A model generated the notes under the pieces. The model had not been told where the DNA came from. It was given only the letters and a program-made list of their open reading frames with translations, and made no database searches. From Caryophanales bacterium (GTDB lineage Bacteria > Bacillota > Bacilli > Alicyclobacillales > SLC66), in assembly GCA_027341705.1 (NCBI GenBank), contig DAIELO010000032.1, positions 1 through 9,076 on the forward strand: a stretch of 9,076 nucleotides of DNA, given 5' to 3'. This document shows positions 1 to 7,250 of this stretch, one piece after another. Numbering within the stretch: the first letter of the stretch is position 1; each line of letters begins with the position of its first letter. A program made the translations under genes and the position numbers.

Positions 1-211
1 GGGGTCTTCGGGCAATTTGCATCGCCTGCAACTTGGATCTTGCGCGTTCTCCGAAAAACAAAAGCAGCAGCACAACGGCACTAAACAACACACAGAGAAT
101 GCCAATTAACCACCAACGTATTTTGTGTGACGCGATGCTCAAACTAGCAAACAACAAACCCACACCAAATACGAGCAAATACCACGCCCAATCTTTTAGG
201 TGTCTCTTCAT
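1..211 (-). CDS. yvcK: Partial membrane-anchored protein, probable YvcK/GlmR N-terminus
   Basis: This is the first 70 codons of a gene that runs off the window at base 1. It starts with ATG at 211-209, forming an ATGA overlap with the rapZ stop, and an AAGGA ribosome binding site lies 9 nt upstream. The visible protein has two hydrophobic segments, about residues 9-27 and 33-53. A short polar turn (SHKIR) separates them and a basic stretch (ERARSKLQAMQIARRP) follows. That would place the rest of the protein in the cytoplasm, held to the membrane by a hairpin. The gene directly after rapZ in Firmicutes is normally yvcK (glmR), a UDP-GlcNAc-binding regulator of amino-sugar and cell-wall metabolism. 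Bacillus subtilis YvcK is soluble, but some Firmicute YvcK proteins, as I recall them, carry such an N-terminal membrane hairpin. The assignment rests on position and this topology; the catalytic-type Rossmann domain is outside the window. Confidence 0.6.
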   Translation of the reverse strand, partial: MKRHLKDWAWYLLVFGVGLLFASLSIASHKIRWWLIGILCVLFSAVVLLLLFFGERARSKLQAMQIARRP

Positions 212-1089
212 TGTTCAACGTCCTTTCCGACGTCTCGATGAACCACCGATACGGGGTATTCTGATTGAAGGTGGGCGCGTAAATGTTCAGCGATTGCCAC
301 CGAGCGGTGTCTTCCCCCCGTACAGCCAATGCCAATTATGACCTGAGGTTTTCCCTCATTTAAATACTGCGGCATTAAAAAATCAATCAAATTCAACCAT
401 TTTTGTACGAATTCTTCCGTCGCAGGCCATTTCATCACATAATCATAGACTTGCTGGTCTTGACCTGTATGCGATCGCAATTCATCAATATAATACGGAT
501 TAGGCAAAAACCGGACATCAAATACAAGGTCAGCATCAATCGGTATCCCGTACTTAAATCCAAAAGACAGGACATTCACTGATATGCTAGGAATATGTGC
601 AATCTGACGAAACCTGTTTTCCAGCAAATCGCGCAATTCTGCTGGCCGCAAACGGCTGGTATTAATCACAATATCAGACCGATCACGCACTTCACTTAAG
701 ATTTTTCGTTCCCTCTCAATCCCGTCAACAATGCGCCCACTATCAGGTGCAGATGGATGCTTACGTCTCGTTGCTTTATACCGACGCACTAACGTCTCAT
801 CGTCAGCTTCTAAATATAAAATGTGATAATCAAGTTCGGGGTGATCATCTAATTCATTCAATGCATCAAAAAGTGCACCGAAAAACTCGCCCCCCCTTAA
901 ATCACACACTAACGCTACTTTTCTTACTGTTCCACCAGGTTGGCGCACCAATTCGCTGAATTTTGGTATGAGTGCTGGTGGCAAATTATCAATACAAAAA
1001 TAGCCCATGTCTTCCAGGAATTGAATGGCAACTGTCTTGCCTGCGCCAGACATTCCGGTGATGATGAGCATTTGCACATGCTGTGGCAT
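208..1089 (-). CDS. rapZ: RapZ/YvcJ family nucleotide-binding protein (RNase adaptor)
   Basis: The 293-residue protein has the full RapZ/YvcJ architecture and usual length. A P-loop (GMSGAGKT, residues 12-19) is followed by the family block YFCIDNLPP (30-38), a Walker B-like strand ending VCDLRG (61-66), DVRFLPNPYY (191-200) and the C-terminal IGCTGGRHRSV block (254-264). In E. coli RapZ binds GlmZ/GlmY small RNAs and guides RNase E to control glucosamine-6-phosphate synthase. The Bacillus homologue YvcJ binds and hydrolyses nucleotides and affects competence; its RNA role is not established. The chain ends HRDVGKDVEQ, less basic than the E. coli tail as I recall it, so an sRNA role should not be assumed. 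The ATG at 1089 has GGGG about 8 nt upstream; the in-frame Met7 has no such site. It lies 16 nt after glcK and overlaps the next gene by 4 nt, so it is translationally coupled. It is a cytoplasmic protein. Confidence 0.96.
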   Translation of the reverse strand: MPQHVQMLIITGMSGAGKTVAIQFLEDMGYFCIDNLPPALIPKFSELVRQPGGTVRKVALVCDLRGGEFFGALFDALNELDDHPELDYHILYLEADDETLVRRYKATRRKHPSAPDSGRIVDGIERERKILSEVRDRSDIVINTSRLRPAELRDLLENRFRQIAHIPSISVNVLSFGFKYGIPIDADLVFDVRFLPNPYYIDELRSHTGQDQQVYDYVMKWPATEEFVQKWLNLIDFLMPQYLNEGKPQVIIGIGCTGGRHRSVAIAEHLRAHLQSEYPVSVVHRDVGKDVEQ

Positions 1090-1105
1090 CGCTCATGTCC
1101 CCTTA

Positions 1106-2047
1106 CTAGTCATTCTGAAATGTCAATTTTCCTGCTCCGACTACTCCCGCATCATTGCCCAAAACTGCTGGCACAATACGTGCAGCCTCTGCCACTCTTG
1201 GCAGCGCATAGCGCGCAAAAGCATGTTGCACGGGGACAAACAAGTCATCTCCCGCCTTCGCCACCCCACCACCAATAATGATGATTTCAGGGTTAATCAG
1301 ATCAGCCGCCATGGCAAGCCCCCTGCCCAACATATCCGCCGCCATGGCCACTACCTGTTGACCCAACTCATCACCAGTAGCCGCTGCATCAAAAATCCCT
1401 TTCGTCGATAAGGAATCCATCTGCAACACACTTGTCATCCCACTTTCCAACCCAACACGAGCCAGCCGCAAAATGCCAGTCGCCGATGAGAACGTCTCTA
1501 GGCAGCCTCTTCGTCCACAATTACACGGTGCCCCTTGTGGATCTAATACAAAATGCCCCAGTTCTCCCCCCATGTGGTTACTACCGCGCCAAATCTTTTG
1601 CTCTAACACAATGCCGCCCCCCACACCAGTCCCAAGGGTGACACAAATCGCACTTTTAGCACCTCGCCCCGCACCTACCCATGCTTCACCTAGCGCCGCA
1701 GCGTTTGCGTCATTTTCCATAAAAACGGGCAATTGCAATGCGTTTTGCAGCGGTTCACGCACCGCCACTTGTTTCCAACCGACATTGATCACTTCGACGG
1801 CAATTCCTGCCTGATCGTCAATAAAACCAGGAATTCCAATACCTACGCCAGAAAGTTCAGTCCACGCCACCCCATGAGCCGCTGCCAATTGCTTAATCAA
1901 TTCTGCAATTCTTCGCAGAATACTGGCTGCGCCTTCTTCTTTCAACGTGGGAATCTGCTCTTTGACTAAAATTTGACCCTGCGTGTCGATAAGTGCTCCT
2001 TTTATATATGTGCCACCAAAATCAATCCCTATCGCTTTTCGCATCAT
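1106..2047 (-). CDS. glcK: ROK-family glucokinase
   Basis: The 313-residue protein matches the Firmicute ROK glucokinase family in length and motifs. An N-terminal phosphate-binding DFGGT (residues 9-13) is followed by GIGIPGFID (69-77), then the sugar-binding/catalytic END (111-113, with Asp113 as catalytic base). Next come LGTGVGGGIV (138-147), GGELGH (160-165), the zinc ligands CNCGRRGC (175-182, with His165), and a C-terminal IIIGGGV nucleotide motif (256-262). It should phosphorylate intracellular glucose to glucose-6-phosphate with ATP. Other ROK sugar kinases (fructo- or N-acetylmannosamine kinases) cannot be excluded from motifs alone, but the GlcK-type zinc loop and the neighbourhood favour glucose. 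There is no N-terminal HTH, so it is not a ROK repressor. GGAGAG sits 3 nt before ATG 2047 and 6 nt before the second in-frame ATG (2044), so either codon could initiate. It is first in the glcK-rapZ-yvcK unit, behind its own promoter. Confidence 0.95.
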   Translation of the reverse strand: MMRKAIGIDFGGTYIKGALIDTQGQILVKEQIPTLKEEGAASILRRIAELIKQLAAAHGVAWTELSGVGIGIPGFIDDQAGIAVEVINVGWKQVAVREPLQNALQLPVFMENDANAAALGEAWVGAGRGAKSAICVTLGTGVGGGIVLEQKIWRGSNHMGGELGHFVLDPQGAPCNCGRRGCLETFSSATGILRLARVGLESGMTSVLQMDSLSTKGIFDAAATGDELGQQVVAMAADMLGRGLAMAADLINPEIIIIGGGVAKAGDDLFVPVQHAFARYALPRVAEAARIVPAVLGNDAGVVGAGKLTFQND

Positions 2048-2073
2048 ACACTCTCCAGCTTCTATTCAGTGGA

Positions 2074-2102
2074 ACTATACCGCAAGTGAAGCGTCTCAAC
2101 AA
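2074..2102 (-). promoter_or_regulatory. Promoter of the glcK-rapZ operon
   Basis: On the minus strand a weak -35 (TTGTTG, 2102-2097) and a good -10 (TATAGT, 2079-2074, one mismatch to TATAAT) are separated by 17 bp. The expected start near 2067 would give a leader of about 20 nt carrying GGAGAG before the glcK ATG. The -35 box begins one base after the T-tract of the preceding terminator. The assignment is by consensus only; the weak -35 hints at activator help or modest strength. Confidence 0.6.
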
Positions 2103-2103
2103 G

Positions 2104-2142
2104 AAAAAAAAACGCAACGTTAGCTGTTTCGCTACGTCACGC
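2104..2142 (-). terminator. Rho-independent terminator after aroA
   Basis: On the minus strand GCGTGACGTAGC (2142-2131) pairs with GCTAACGTTGCG (2124-2113) across the loop GAAACA. About 11 pairs form, with one bulged A and two G-U pairs, followed directly by nine T residues (2112-2104). This closes the TPR-selB-aroA unit about 90 nt past the aroA stop and separates it from the glcK operon. The hairpin is imperfect, but the uninterrupted T9 makes the call good. The rest of 2143-2232 shows nothing recognisable. Confidence 0.85.
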
Positions 2143-2232
2143 AAATCAATCATCAAAAGGGGGTCAAATGTGTTACAAGACCATCATATAAGATTAAGAT
2201 TGCAGTAGAGTTACGAACAGTTAAAAATCAAA

Positions 2233-3564
2233 TTACGAAATCATCTTTTCCAAAAGTTCAAAAAAATTAGGAAATGTTTTCTGCGTACATTCAGGGTTTT
2301 CAATAATCGTACCCGGCACCTTAAGTCCCAATATAGAAAATGCCATCGCAATACGATGATCATCATACGTTTTTACTGACACTCCATGATTGAAGTTAGC
2401 CTGCGGATACACAGTCAATCCATCCTCCGACTCATCCACACGAACGCCAAATTTCCTTAGTTCCTTCACACACGCTTGAATGCGATCTGTTTCTTTAATT
2501 CTGACATTAGCCACATTGTAAATATGTACTGGTTCGGAAGCAAGTGGGGCAATCGCAGCCAGCGTAGGCACCATGTCCGACATTTCAAACAAGTCTGCCT
2601 CAATGCCAGATAGTTTGCCTTGTACCCCAGTTAATTCAATAAAATTTGCTCCGTAGGTCACTTGGCAACCCATTTTTTCCAAAATTCGCGCGAATTGAGC
2701 GTCACCCTGCAGCGATTCATGACCCAATCCCTCTACCCGAATCGTACCGCCACATACAGCGGCCGCAGCTAGAAAATAGGACGCACTAGAAGCATCTGGC
2801 TCAATGTGAAATTCTCTTTTCGCCTCATATTCACTGGGTTCTATATGATAGTGACCGTCAGTCGCCGTGACATTTGCTCCAAATTGCCGCATCATTTCTA
2901 CCGTCATCGTGACGTAGGGTGCGGAAACCAGTGTGCCTTCAACGTATAGATCAATCGGCCCTTGTGCATACGGTGCCGCCAGCAACAATCCAGATACGTA
3001 CTGACTGCTTTCCATCCCGTGAATCGAAATCACACCCCCAGGAAAGCCATTTGCTTCAATTAAAATAGGTGGACAACCCGTATGGTATTCATCGATTGCG
3101 GAAATTCCCACTTGCGTCAGCGCATGAAGCAACGCCGCAATCGGCCGTTCCCGCATGCGTGCAATCCCATCAATACGATACCTACCTGTTCCCAAACTTA
3201 CAAAAGCAGCCAAAAATCGCGCGCTAGTTCCTGAATTCCCCACGAATAAATCAATGCCCGTCAGATGAGCTAACGGCGTCACACCCGCCCCTGTGATCGT
3301 GATTTGATGATGGGGTTCATCTGTGTCCACTTGATAACCAAGTCGACGTAAAGATTCAATAAAATACCTGCTGTCATCAGAAAACAATGCGCCACGCAAC
3401 ACGGTGGTACCGCGTGCCAAGGCCGCAATCGGGAGTGCCCGATTTGTCATCGATTTTGAGCCAGGCACACGCACGGAGCCTTGCACTAAATGTGTACATA
3501 AGGGTACATGATAGGTTGATAACAACGAATTTTCCTCTATTTTCCTTGTGATTTTTTCAGCCAT
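2233..3564 (-). CDS. aroA: 3-phosphoshikimate 1-carboxyvinyltransferase (EPSP synthase)
   Basis: AroA transfers enolpyruvyl from PEP to shikimate-3-phosphate in the cytoplasmic shikimate pathway. From the chosen ATG it is 443 residues (E. coli enzyme, 427). Diagnostic positions are GSKSMTNRA (35-43), LFVGNSGTSARFL (106-118), RMRERPI (136-142), SSQYVSGLL (186-194), DASSASYFLAAAA (257-269), Asp330 (equivalent to E. coli Asp313), KETDR (358-362), DDHR (401-404) and Lys429 in TQKTFP. The E. coli Pro101 position is Phe117. The frame opens at GTG 3594, but that codon has no ribosome site. ATG 3564 has GGGAGAGG 7 nt upstream and is chosen; it overlaps selB by 28 nt. A TTG at 3525 with AGAGG 8 nt upstream would give 430 residues, closer to the family N-terminus, and remains possible. 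It is last in the TPR-selB operon and is followed by the terminator. MurA is excluded by the EPSPS-specific motifs. Confidence 0.95.
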   Translation of the reverse strand: MAEKITRKIEENSLLSTYHVPLCTHLVQGSVRVPGSKSMTNRALPIAALARGTTVLRGALFSDDSRYFIESLRRLGYQVDTDEPHHQITITGAGVTPLAHLTGIDLFVGNSGTSARFLAAFVSLGTGRYRIDGIARMRERPIAALLHALTQVGISAIDEYHTGCPPILIEANGFPGGVISIHGMESSQYVSGLLLAAPYAQGPIDLYVEGTLVSAPYVTMTVEMMRQFGANVTATDGHYHIEPSEYEAKREFHIEPDASSASYFLAAAAVCGGTIRVEGLGHESLQGDAQFARILEKMGCQVTYGANFIELTGVQGKLSGIEADLFEMSDMVPTLAAIAPLASEPVHIYNVANVRIKETDRIQACVKELRKFGVRVDESEDGLTVYPQANFNHGVSVKTYDDHRIAMAFSILGLKVPGTIIENPECTQKTFPNFFELLEKMIS

Positions 3565-5459
3565 TCTCGAACCTCTCCCGTTCGTCGTGTCCACTTTTGG
3601 CGGTCAAAGTACTCTAGCATGGCTACCGCATATTTACGACTTGTCGCAAGCGTATCGCGAAAATCCGCCAAACTAAATGCCCCCTTTTGCGCAAAAAGAG
3701 TACTCGCTATCTGTGCCGCATCTAAAACGGCCGTTTTGACCATGTATACGTCTGGATTAATGGCGATAATCTGATCCTCTTGTACCAATATATGAAGTGC
3801 CGTCTTCATTAACTTTTCTTTGCCTTGCAGATGCAATAGTTGTTCCATTTCAGCAGTCCCAGGCGGGGCAAAAGGGCTATCCTGCAATAATTTCCACACC
3901 TGATCGCGAACATTTTGTTCTTCGTTGGTAAGGACAATTGCTCGATCCACAAATCGCACGCGCTCCATTTGCACAATCACAGGCCGTTGTTCATGAACAC
4001 GCACAAGCAATGGTTCTAACCAGTTCGACTCAATCCCTGACGCTTTCAACTCTGCACTAAGCACTGATTTAGGAACCCACAAATCATAAGGATTTTTGTG
4101 AAAATAAGTGACCAATGCGGTGAGCACTTGTGCTGTCCATGCCTCTATCAACGACATGGGAATTAGCTCTTGACGCGGTTTACCTCTGATCAGTTGGCCA
4201 TCATCCAATAAGTGTTGCAACTCAGCTTGTATGACTGTTTCTGTCTCTCCCAGCATAAAAGAAAGCTCACTGACCGCTAGACCGCGCTTCTGAGTCAACA
4301 CAGCAAGTATGCGCTCCCCTAGCGATCCTTGTTCTTTTTTGAGCAGGTTTTCTACAATACTCGTTTTGTTCCTACGATACAATCGGGCGGGATGTGGGTC
4401 AATAATCGTTCCCCCTGCGATCGTGTGCATCGGTGAATAGGTTCTGATCACACAATGATCGCGAGCTTCTGCCACCACATCTGACTCCAACAACAATTGT
4501 GCCACCGCCTCATCACCCGGATTAATTTCAAGCTGAAAAAGCAAAAGCACTCTTCCCAACACCTCTTGGGTGCCAAGATAACAACGAATTCGCTCGCGGT
4601 GCTTCACGCTACGCGCTGCGTCTTTCAAAACTTGAATGCGAACATCTACCAAGCGAGTGGTACTGTACACCCCTTGAGTGCTTAATGTCATCCCGCGATG
4701 AACTTCCCCACGTATGCCTACTATCGCGAGTGCAGCCCTTTGTCCAGCATAGGCGATCTCGTTATTCTCCCCGTGAACTTGTATCGAACGCACGCGCACT
4801 GTCTCATCGCCTGGCAATAAAGACAGTGTATCCCCCGTTTGCACCTTGCCTCTCCACACCGTACCAGTGACCACCGTGCCAATACCTTGTACGACAAATG
4901 CGCGATCAATTGGCAAGCGAAAAGCACCTTGTGAAGATTTACGTGGAATCTCTGGCAGTACGTTCTCAATAGTGCGCTTGAGCAAATCGATGCCCTGTCC
5001 GGTAACAGAAGACACGTCAATCATCGGCGCGTTGGCTAAGAAGCTATCTGCCAGCTCCTGTCTCACCTCTTGGTGAACGAAACTAAGCCACTCCTCATCC
5101 ACCAAATCCATCTTTGTGATCACAATCAGACCGTGCGAAATGGTAAGTAACGACATGATGGCTAGGTGTTCACGCGTTTGTGGCATCACACCTTCACGAG
5201 CATCCACCACTAACAAAATAAAATCCACACCGCCAGCACCTGCCAGCATATTGCGAATAAAACGCTCATGTCCTGGGACATCAACAATGCCGATGCGCCT
5301 ACCATCTGATAGGACAAGCGGGGCAAATCCAATATCAATGGAGATGCCCCGCATTTTCTCTTCTTGAAAGCGGTCTGTATCCGTGCCTGTCAACGCTTTG
5401 ATCAGCGCTGTTTTCCCATGGTCAATGTGACCTGCCGTGCCAATAATGACATAATCCAT
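3537..5459 (-). CDS. selB: Selenocysteine-specific translation elongation factor SelB
   Basis: SelB is the EF-Tu-like GTPase that carries Sec-tRNA(Sec) to UGA codons marked by a SECIS hairpin. The 640-residue length is normal for a complete bacterial SelB. The G domain shows GHIDHGKT (10-17), EEKMRGISIDIGFA (33-46), DVPGHE (60-65) and TKMD (115-118). The two beta-barrel domains follow (about 180-345, starting with LPIDRAF and GIGTVVTGT). The C-terminal half (about 375-640) is the winged-helix array, with the PFAPPG block (529-534). The last wing carries TSRKYAVAMLEYFDR (606-620) and TRR (624-626), the conserved SECIS-binding surface, so it looks functional. It starts at ATG 5459; AAGGTGAT lies just upstream and includes the TPR gene stop codon, 9 nt away, so coupling is likely. 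No selA, selD or selC lies within the window. EF-Tu and IF2 are excluded by the C-terminal wings. Confidence 0.97.
   Translation of the reverse strand: MDYVIIGTAGHIDHGKTALIKALTGTDTDRFQEEKMRGISIDIGFAPLVLSDGRRIGIVDVPGHERFIRNMLAGAGGVDFILLVVDAREGVMPQTREHLAIMSLLTISHGLIVITKMDLVDEEWLSFVHQEVRQELADSFLANAPMIDVSSVTGQGIDLLKRTIENVLPEIPRKSSQGAFRLPIDRAFVVQGIGTVVTGTVWRGKVQTGDTLSLLPGDETVRVRSIQVHGENNEIAYAGQRAALAIVGIRGEVHRGMTLSTQGVYSTTRLVDVRIQVLKDAARSVKHRERIRCYLGTQEVLGRVLLLFQLEINPGDEAVAQLLLESDVVAEARDHCVIRTYSPMHTIAGGTIIDPHPARLYRRNKTSIVENLLKKEQGSLGERILAVLTQKRGLAVSELSFMLGETETVIQAELQHLLDDGQLIRGKPRQELIPMSLIEAWTAQVLTALVTYFHKNPYDLWVPKSVLSAELKASGIESNWLEPLLVRVHEQRPVIVQMERVRFVDRAIVLTNEEQNVRDQVWKLLQDSPFAPPGTAEMEQLLHLQGKEKLMKTALHILVQEDQIIAINPDVYMVKTAVLDAAQIASTLFAQKGAFSLADFRDTLATSRKYAVAMLEYFDRQKWTRRTGEVREWLKKSQGK
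3572..3579 (-). promoter_or_regulatory. Ribosome binding site deciding the aroA start
   Basis: GGGAGAGG on the minus strand lies inside the selB coding sequence, 7 nt before ATG 3564. It favours that codon over GTG 3594, which has no purine-rich site. A competing site, AGAGG at 3538-3534, overlaps the selB stop codon and stands 8 nt before TTG 3525. Confidence 0.7.
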
Positions 5460-5468
5460 TTTATCACC

Positions 5469-7157
5469 TTACTGCGATAGCATGATGGCGTGTGCCGCCT
5501 TAGCCAGTGCTTTTGTTGACACCTCGTACGTTTTCGACAGTACTGCTTGTGGCTCTGTTCTTCCTGCAGTGCGCCGCACGACATACTCAAGTGCTGCCGC
5601 CCACACATTGCGTTTGATGATTTTCGGAGGTTCGGAAAACGAATTTTGTAAAAAACGCATCCAAATTTCATAAACTAAATCGATCAGTTCAGGCTCCTGT
5701 GCAGTTAATCGCTCTTTCACAGTTTGGTAAATAGCATACAGTGTCGTATCCCATGAAAAGAGGCGATCATCCCGAAGCGGCAAATGTAACGTGACCAATT
5801 GATCTTTCACCCATACCTGAATGGGGCCACTCTCAGGAAACGATTGTAGTACAAATAACGCATTCCAGATCAATTCCTCAGCTTGTCGATGATCTTGCAC
5901 AAATTCACGCAACACATGACGGGTCTCTTCATCTCGCAAAATCGAAAATGCCTGCAACGCTTCCCGCTTAGTTTGGCGATAGCCGCGCATTAACGCAAAA
6001 TACAATGATGATCGCACACCTGGATCGCTCATCCATGCGCCCGCTTTGGTGAAACGAGATTTTTTCTGTGCAGGAACTGATTCATGCGTCCGCAAATGAA
6101 ACGGCAGCTGATAGCTATAACTAAGGAATATTGGTGAATTGTTGATAATGGATTGTTCCACTTCCTGAAGATAGTACGTTGCAATGCCGCTATCAGGATC
6201 TAGTGCCTGAACTTCCAACAGCCACTGCTTCGCCTGTTTAAACCGATTTAAGTTGACGTCTGCAACGGCTAGCGCGAAATAAAGTGTGGGATCATGGCGA
6301 TCCCCAAACTCAATAAGCTGCAAGAATATTTGATAGGCCGCCTTGTGTTCGCCCAAGATCCCTAAGGTCGTGGCCAGCTTAAACCCGTGATCAAATTGCA
6401 AGGGATGAATCTTCTTTAATAGTCCCACTAATTGCTTGTATTCCTCTTGCTCTTTACCGCGATACCTTGCAAAGACTGCCAAATTACATAGCGCATGAAT
6501 ATTGGTCGGATCAAGCTCCAGTACTTGATGTGCATACTCTGTCGCTTCATCAATATGGCCCAAATAATATTTCGCTAATGACAAGTTATTTCTAGGCGCA
6601 ATGGCCTGCTCATCTTTTGCAAGTTCCTGCTCTAGCACATGAACCGCCTCGTGAAATTTACCTTCTTCAAGCAAACTGCGCGGTCTATCTTTAGAGCGAG
6701 TGTTTTCAATTTGGCGCTTGCGACTAGCTCGTAAAATTTCTCCTCCACCAAATTCGTGAATCAGCAAATCGAGCATTTCATCTGCGTCACCTGCAAATTC
6801 ACCCGTTGGATCGACTTCGAGGTATTTCACCACTTGCGCTTCAGCCAGCTCATATTCCCCAAGGTTGGCATAATTGTTGGCCATATAGAAATAACACTCC
6901 GCCATATCCGGAGCAATATCATTGAGCACATTTTGTAAAATTTGATTTGATTCTTCAAAATCCCCTAGTTCCGAGAGTACACCCGCAAGGTTACAATGGT
7001 TGACTGCATTTAAAGGTTCACACTCTACCGCCCTGCGAAATGATCGCAATGCTCGCGGTAAATCCGAACGATTTAAAAATTGCACCCCTCGTTGGAAAAA
7101 GAATTCAGCATCTTGACGTAGTGGCACCACTTTGTGTTGCAGCACTCGTTCATCCAC
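5469..7157 (-). CDS. yvcD: TPR-repeat protein, probable YvcD family
   Basis: The 562-residue protein has no signal peptide or membrane segment, so it is probably cytoplasmic. TPR-like helix pairs occupy about residues 17-50, 51-85, 86-120, 157-185, 186-219 and 290-323. Typical positions are visible in GDFEESNQIL, GEYELAEAQVVKYLEVDP and GHIDEATEYAHQVLELDP. TPRs mediate protein-protein contacts; no catalytic motif is seen. Residues 380-562 are not TPR; the end (VLSKTYEVSTKALAKAAHAI, 539-558) looks like a degenerate helix-turn-helix. The N-terminal part, especially the MAECYFYMANNYANLG and GEFAGDADEMLDLL stretches, resembles B. subtilis YvcD as I remember it, and YvcD sits near the yvcJ-yvcK cluster there, which fits this locus. 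Function is unknown. The start is GTG 7157 with GGAGGG 6 nt upstream. It is the first gene of the TPR-selB-aroA operon and is divergent from argS. The symbol is tentative. Confidence 0.8.
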   Translation of the reverse strand: MDERVLQHKVVPLRQDAEFFFQRGVQFLNRSDLPRALRSFRRAVECEPLNAVNHCNLAGVLSELGDFEESNQILQNVLNDIAPDMAECYFYMANNYANLGEYELAEAQVVKYLEVDPTGEFAGDADEMLDLLIHEFGGGEILRASRKRQIENTRSKDRPRSLLEEGKFHEAVHVLEQELAKDEQAIAPRNNLSLAKYYLGHIDEATEYAHQVLELDPTNIHALCNLAVFARYRGKEQEEYKQLVGLLKKIHPLQFDHGFKLATTLGILGEHKAAYQIFLQLIEFGDRHDPTLYFALAVADVNLNRFKQAKQWLLEVQALDPDSGIATYYLQEVEQSIINNSPIFLSYSYQLPFHLRTHESVPAQKKSRFTKAGAWMSDPGVRSSLYFALMRGYRQTKREALQAFSILRDEETRHVLREFVQDHRQAEELIWNALFVLQSFPESGPIQVWVKDQLVTLHLPLRDDRLFSWDTTLYAIYQTVKERLTAQEPELIDLVYEIWMRFLQNSFSEPPKIIKRNVWAAALEYVVRRTAGRTEPQAVLSKTYEVSTKALAKAAHAIMLSQ

Positions 7158-7208
7158 GAGAATCCCTCCTAACTAACTGCCAAGAATTGAGGGAACGGCA
7201 TTAATTAA

Positions 7209-7238
7209 AGTATATCACAGGAGCAAAAAGGTTGTCAT
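7209..7238 (-). promoter_or_regulatory. Promoter of the TPR-selB-aroA operon
   Basis: On the minus strand -35 ATGACA (7238-7233, one mismatch) and -10 TATACT (7214-7209, one mismatch) are separated by 18 bp. A TG one base before the -10 makes it an extended -10. The expected transcription start near 7202 gives a leader of about 45 nt with GGAGGG before GTG 7157. It is a sigma-A-type site by consensus. Confidence 0.75.
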
Positions 7239-7250
7239 GAGTCAGGAAAA

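Noticed and set aside
33..341. Open frame on the plus strand over the rapZ end and the partial membrane gene
   Set aside because: It lies antisense to two well-supported genes, has no ribosome site and no recognisable family.
940..1814. Several plus-strand open frames opposite rapZ and glcK
   Set aside because: They are reading-frame shadows with no domain pattern; the opposite strand holds strongly conserved motifs.
2170..2200. TATGAT as a -10 box for a promoter between aroA and the terminator
   Set aside because: There is no -35-like hexamer at 16-18 bp, and transcription from it would run straight into the terminator.
4721..5020. Minus-strand frame of 99 codons inside selB
   Set aside because: It is an alternative frame of the SelB coding region, cysteine-rich and without family resemblance.
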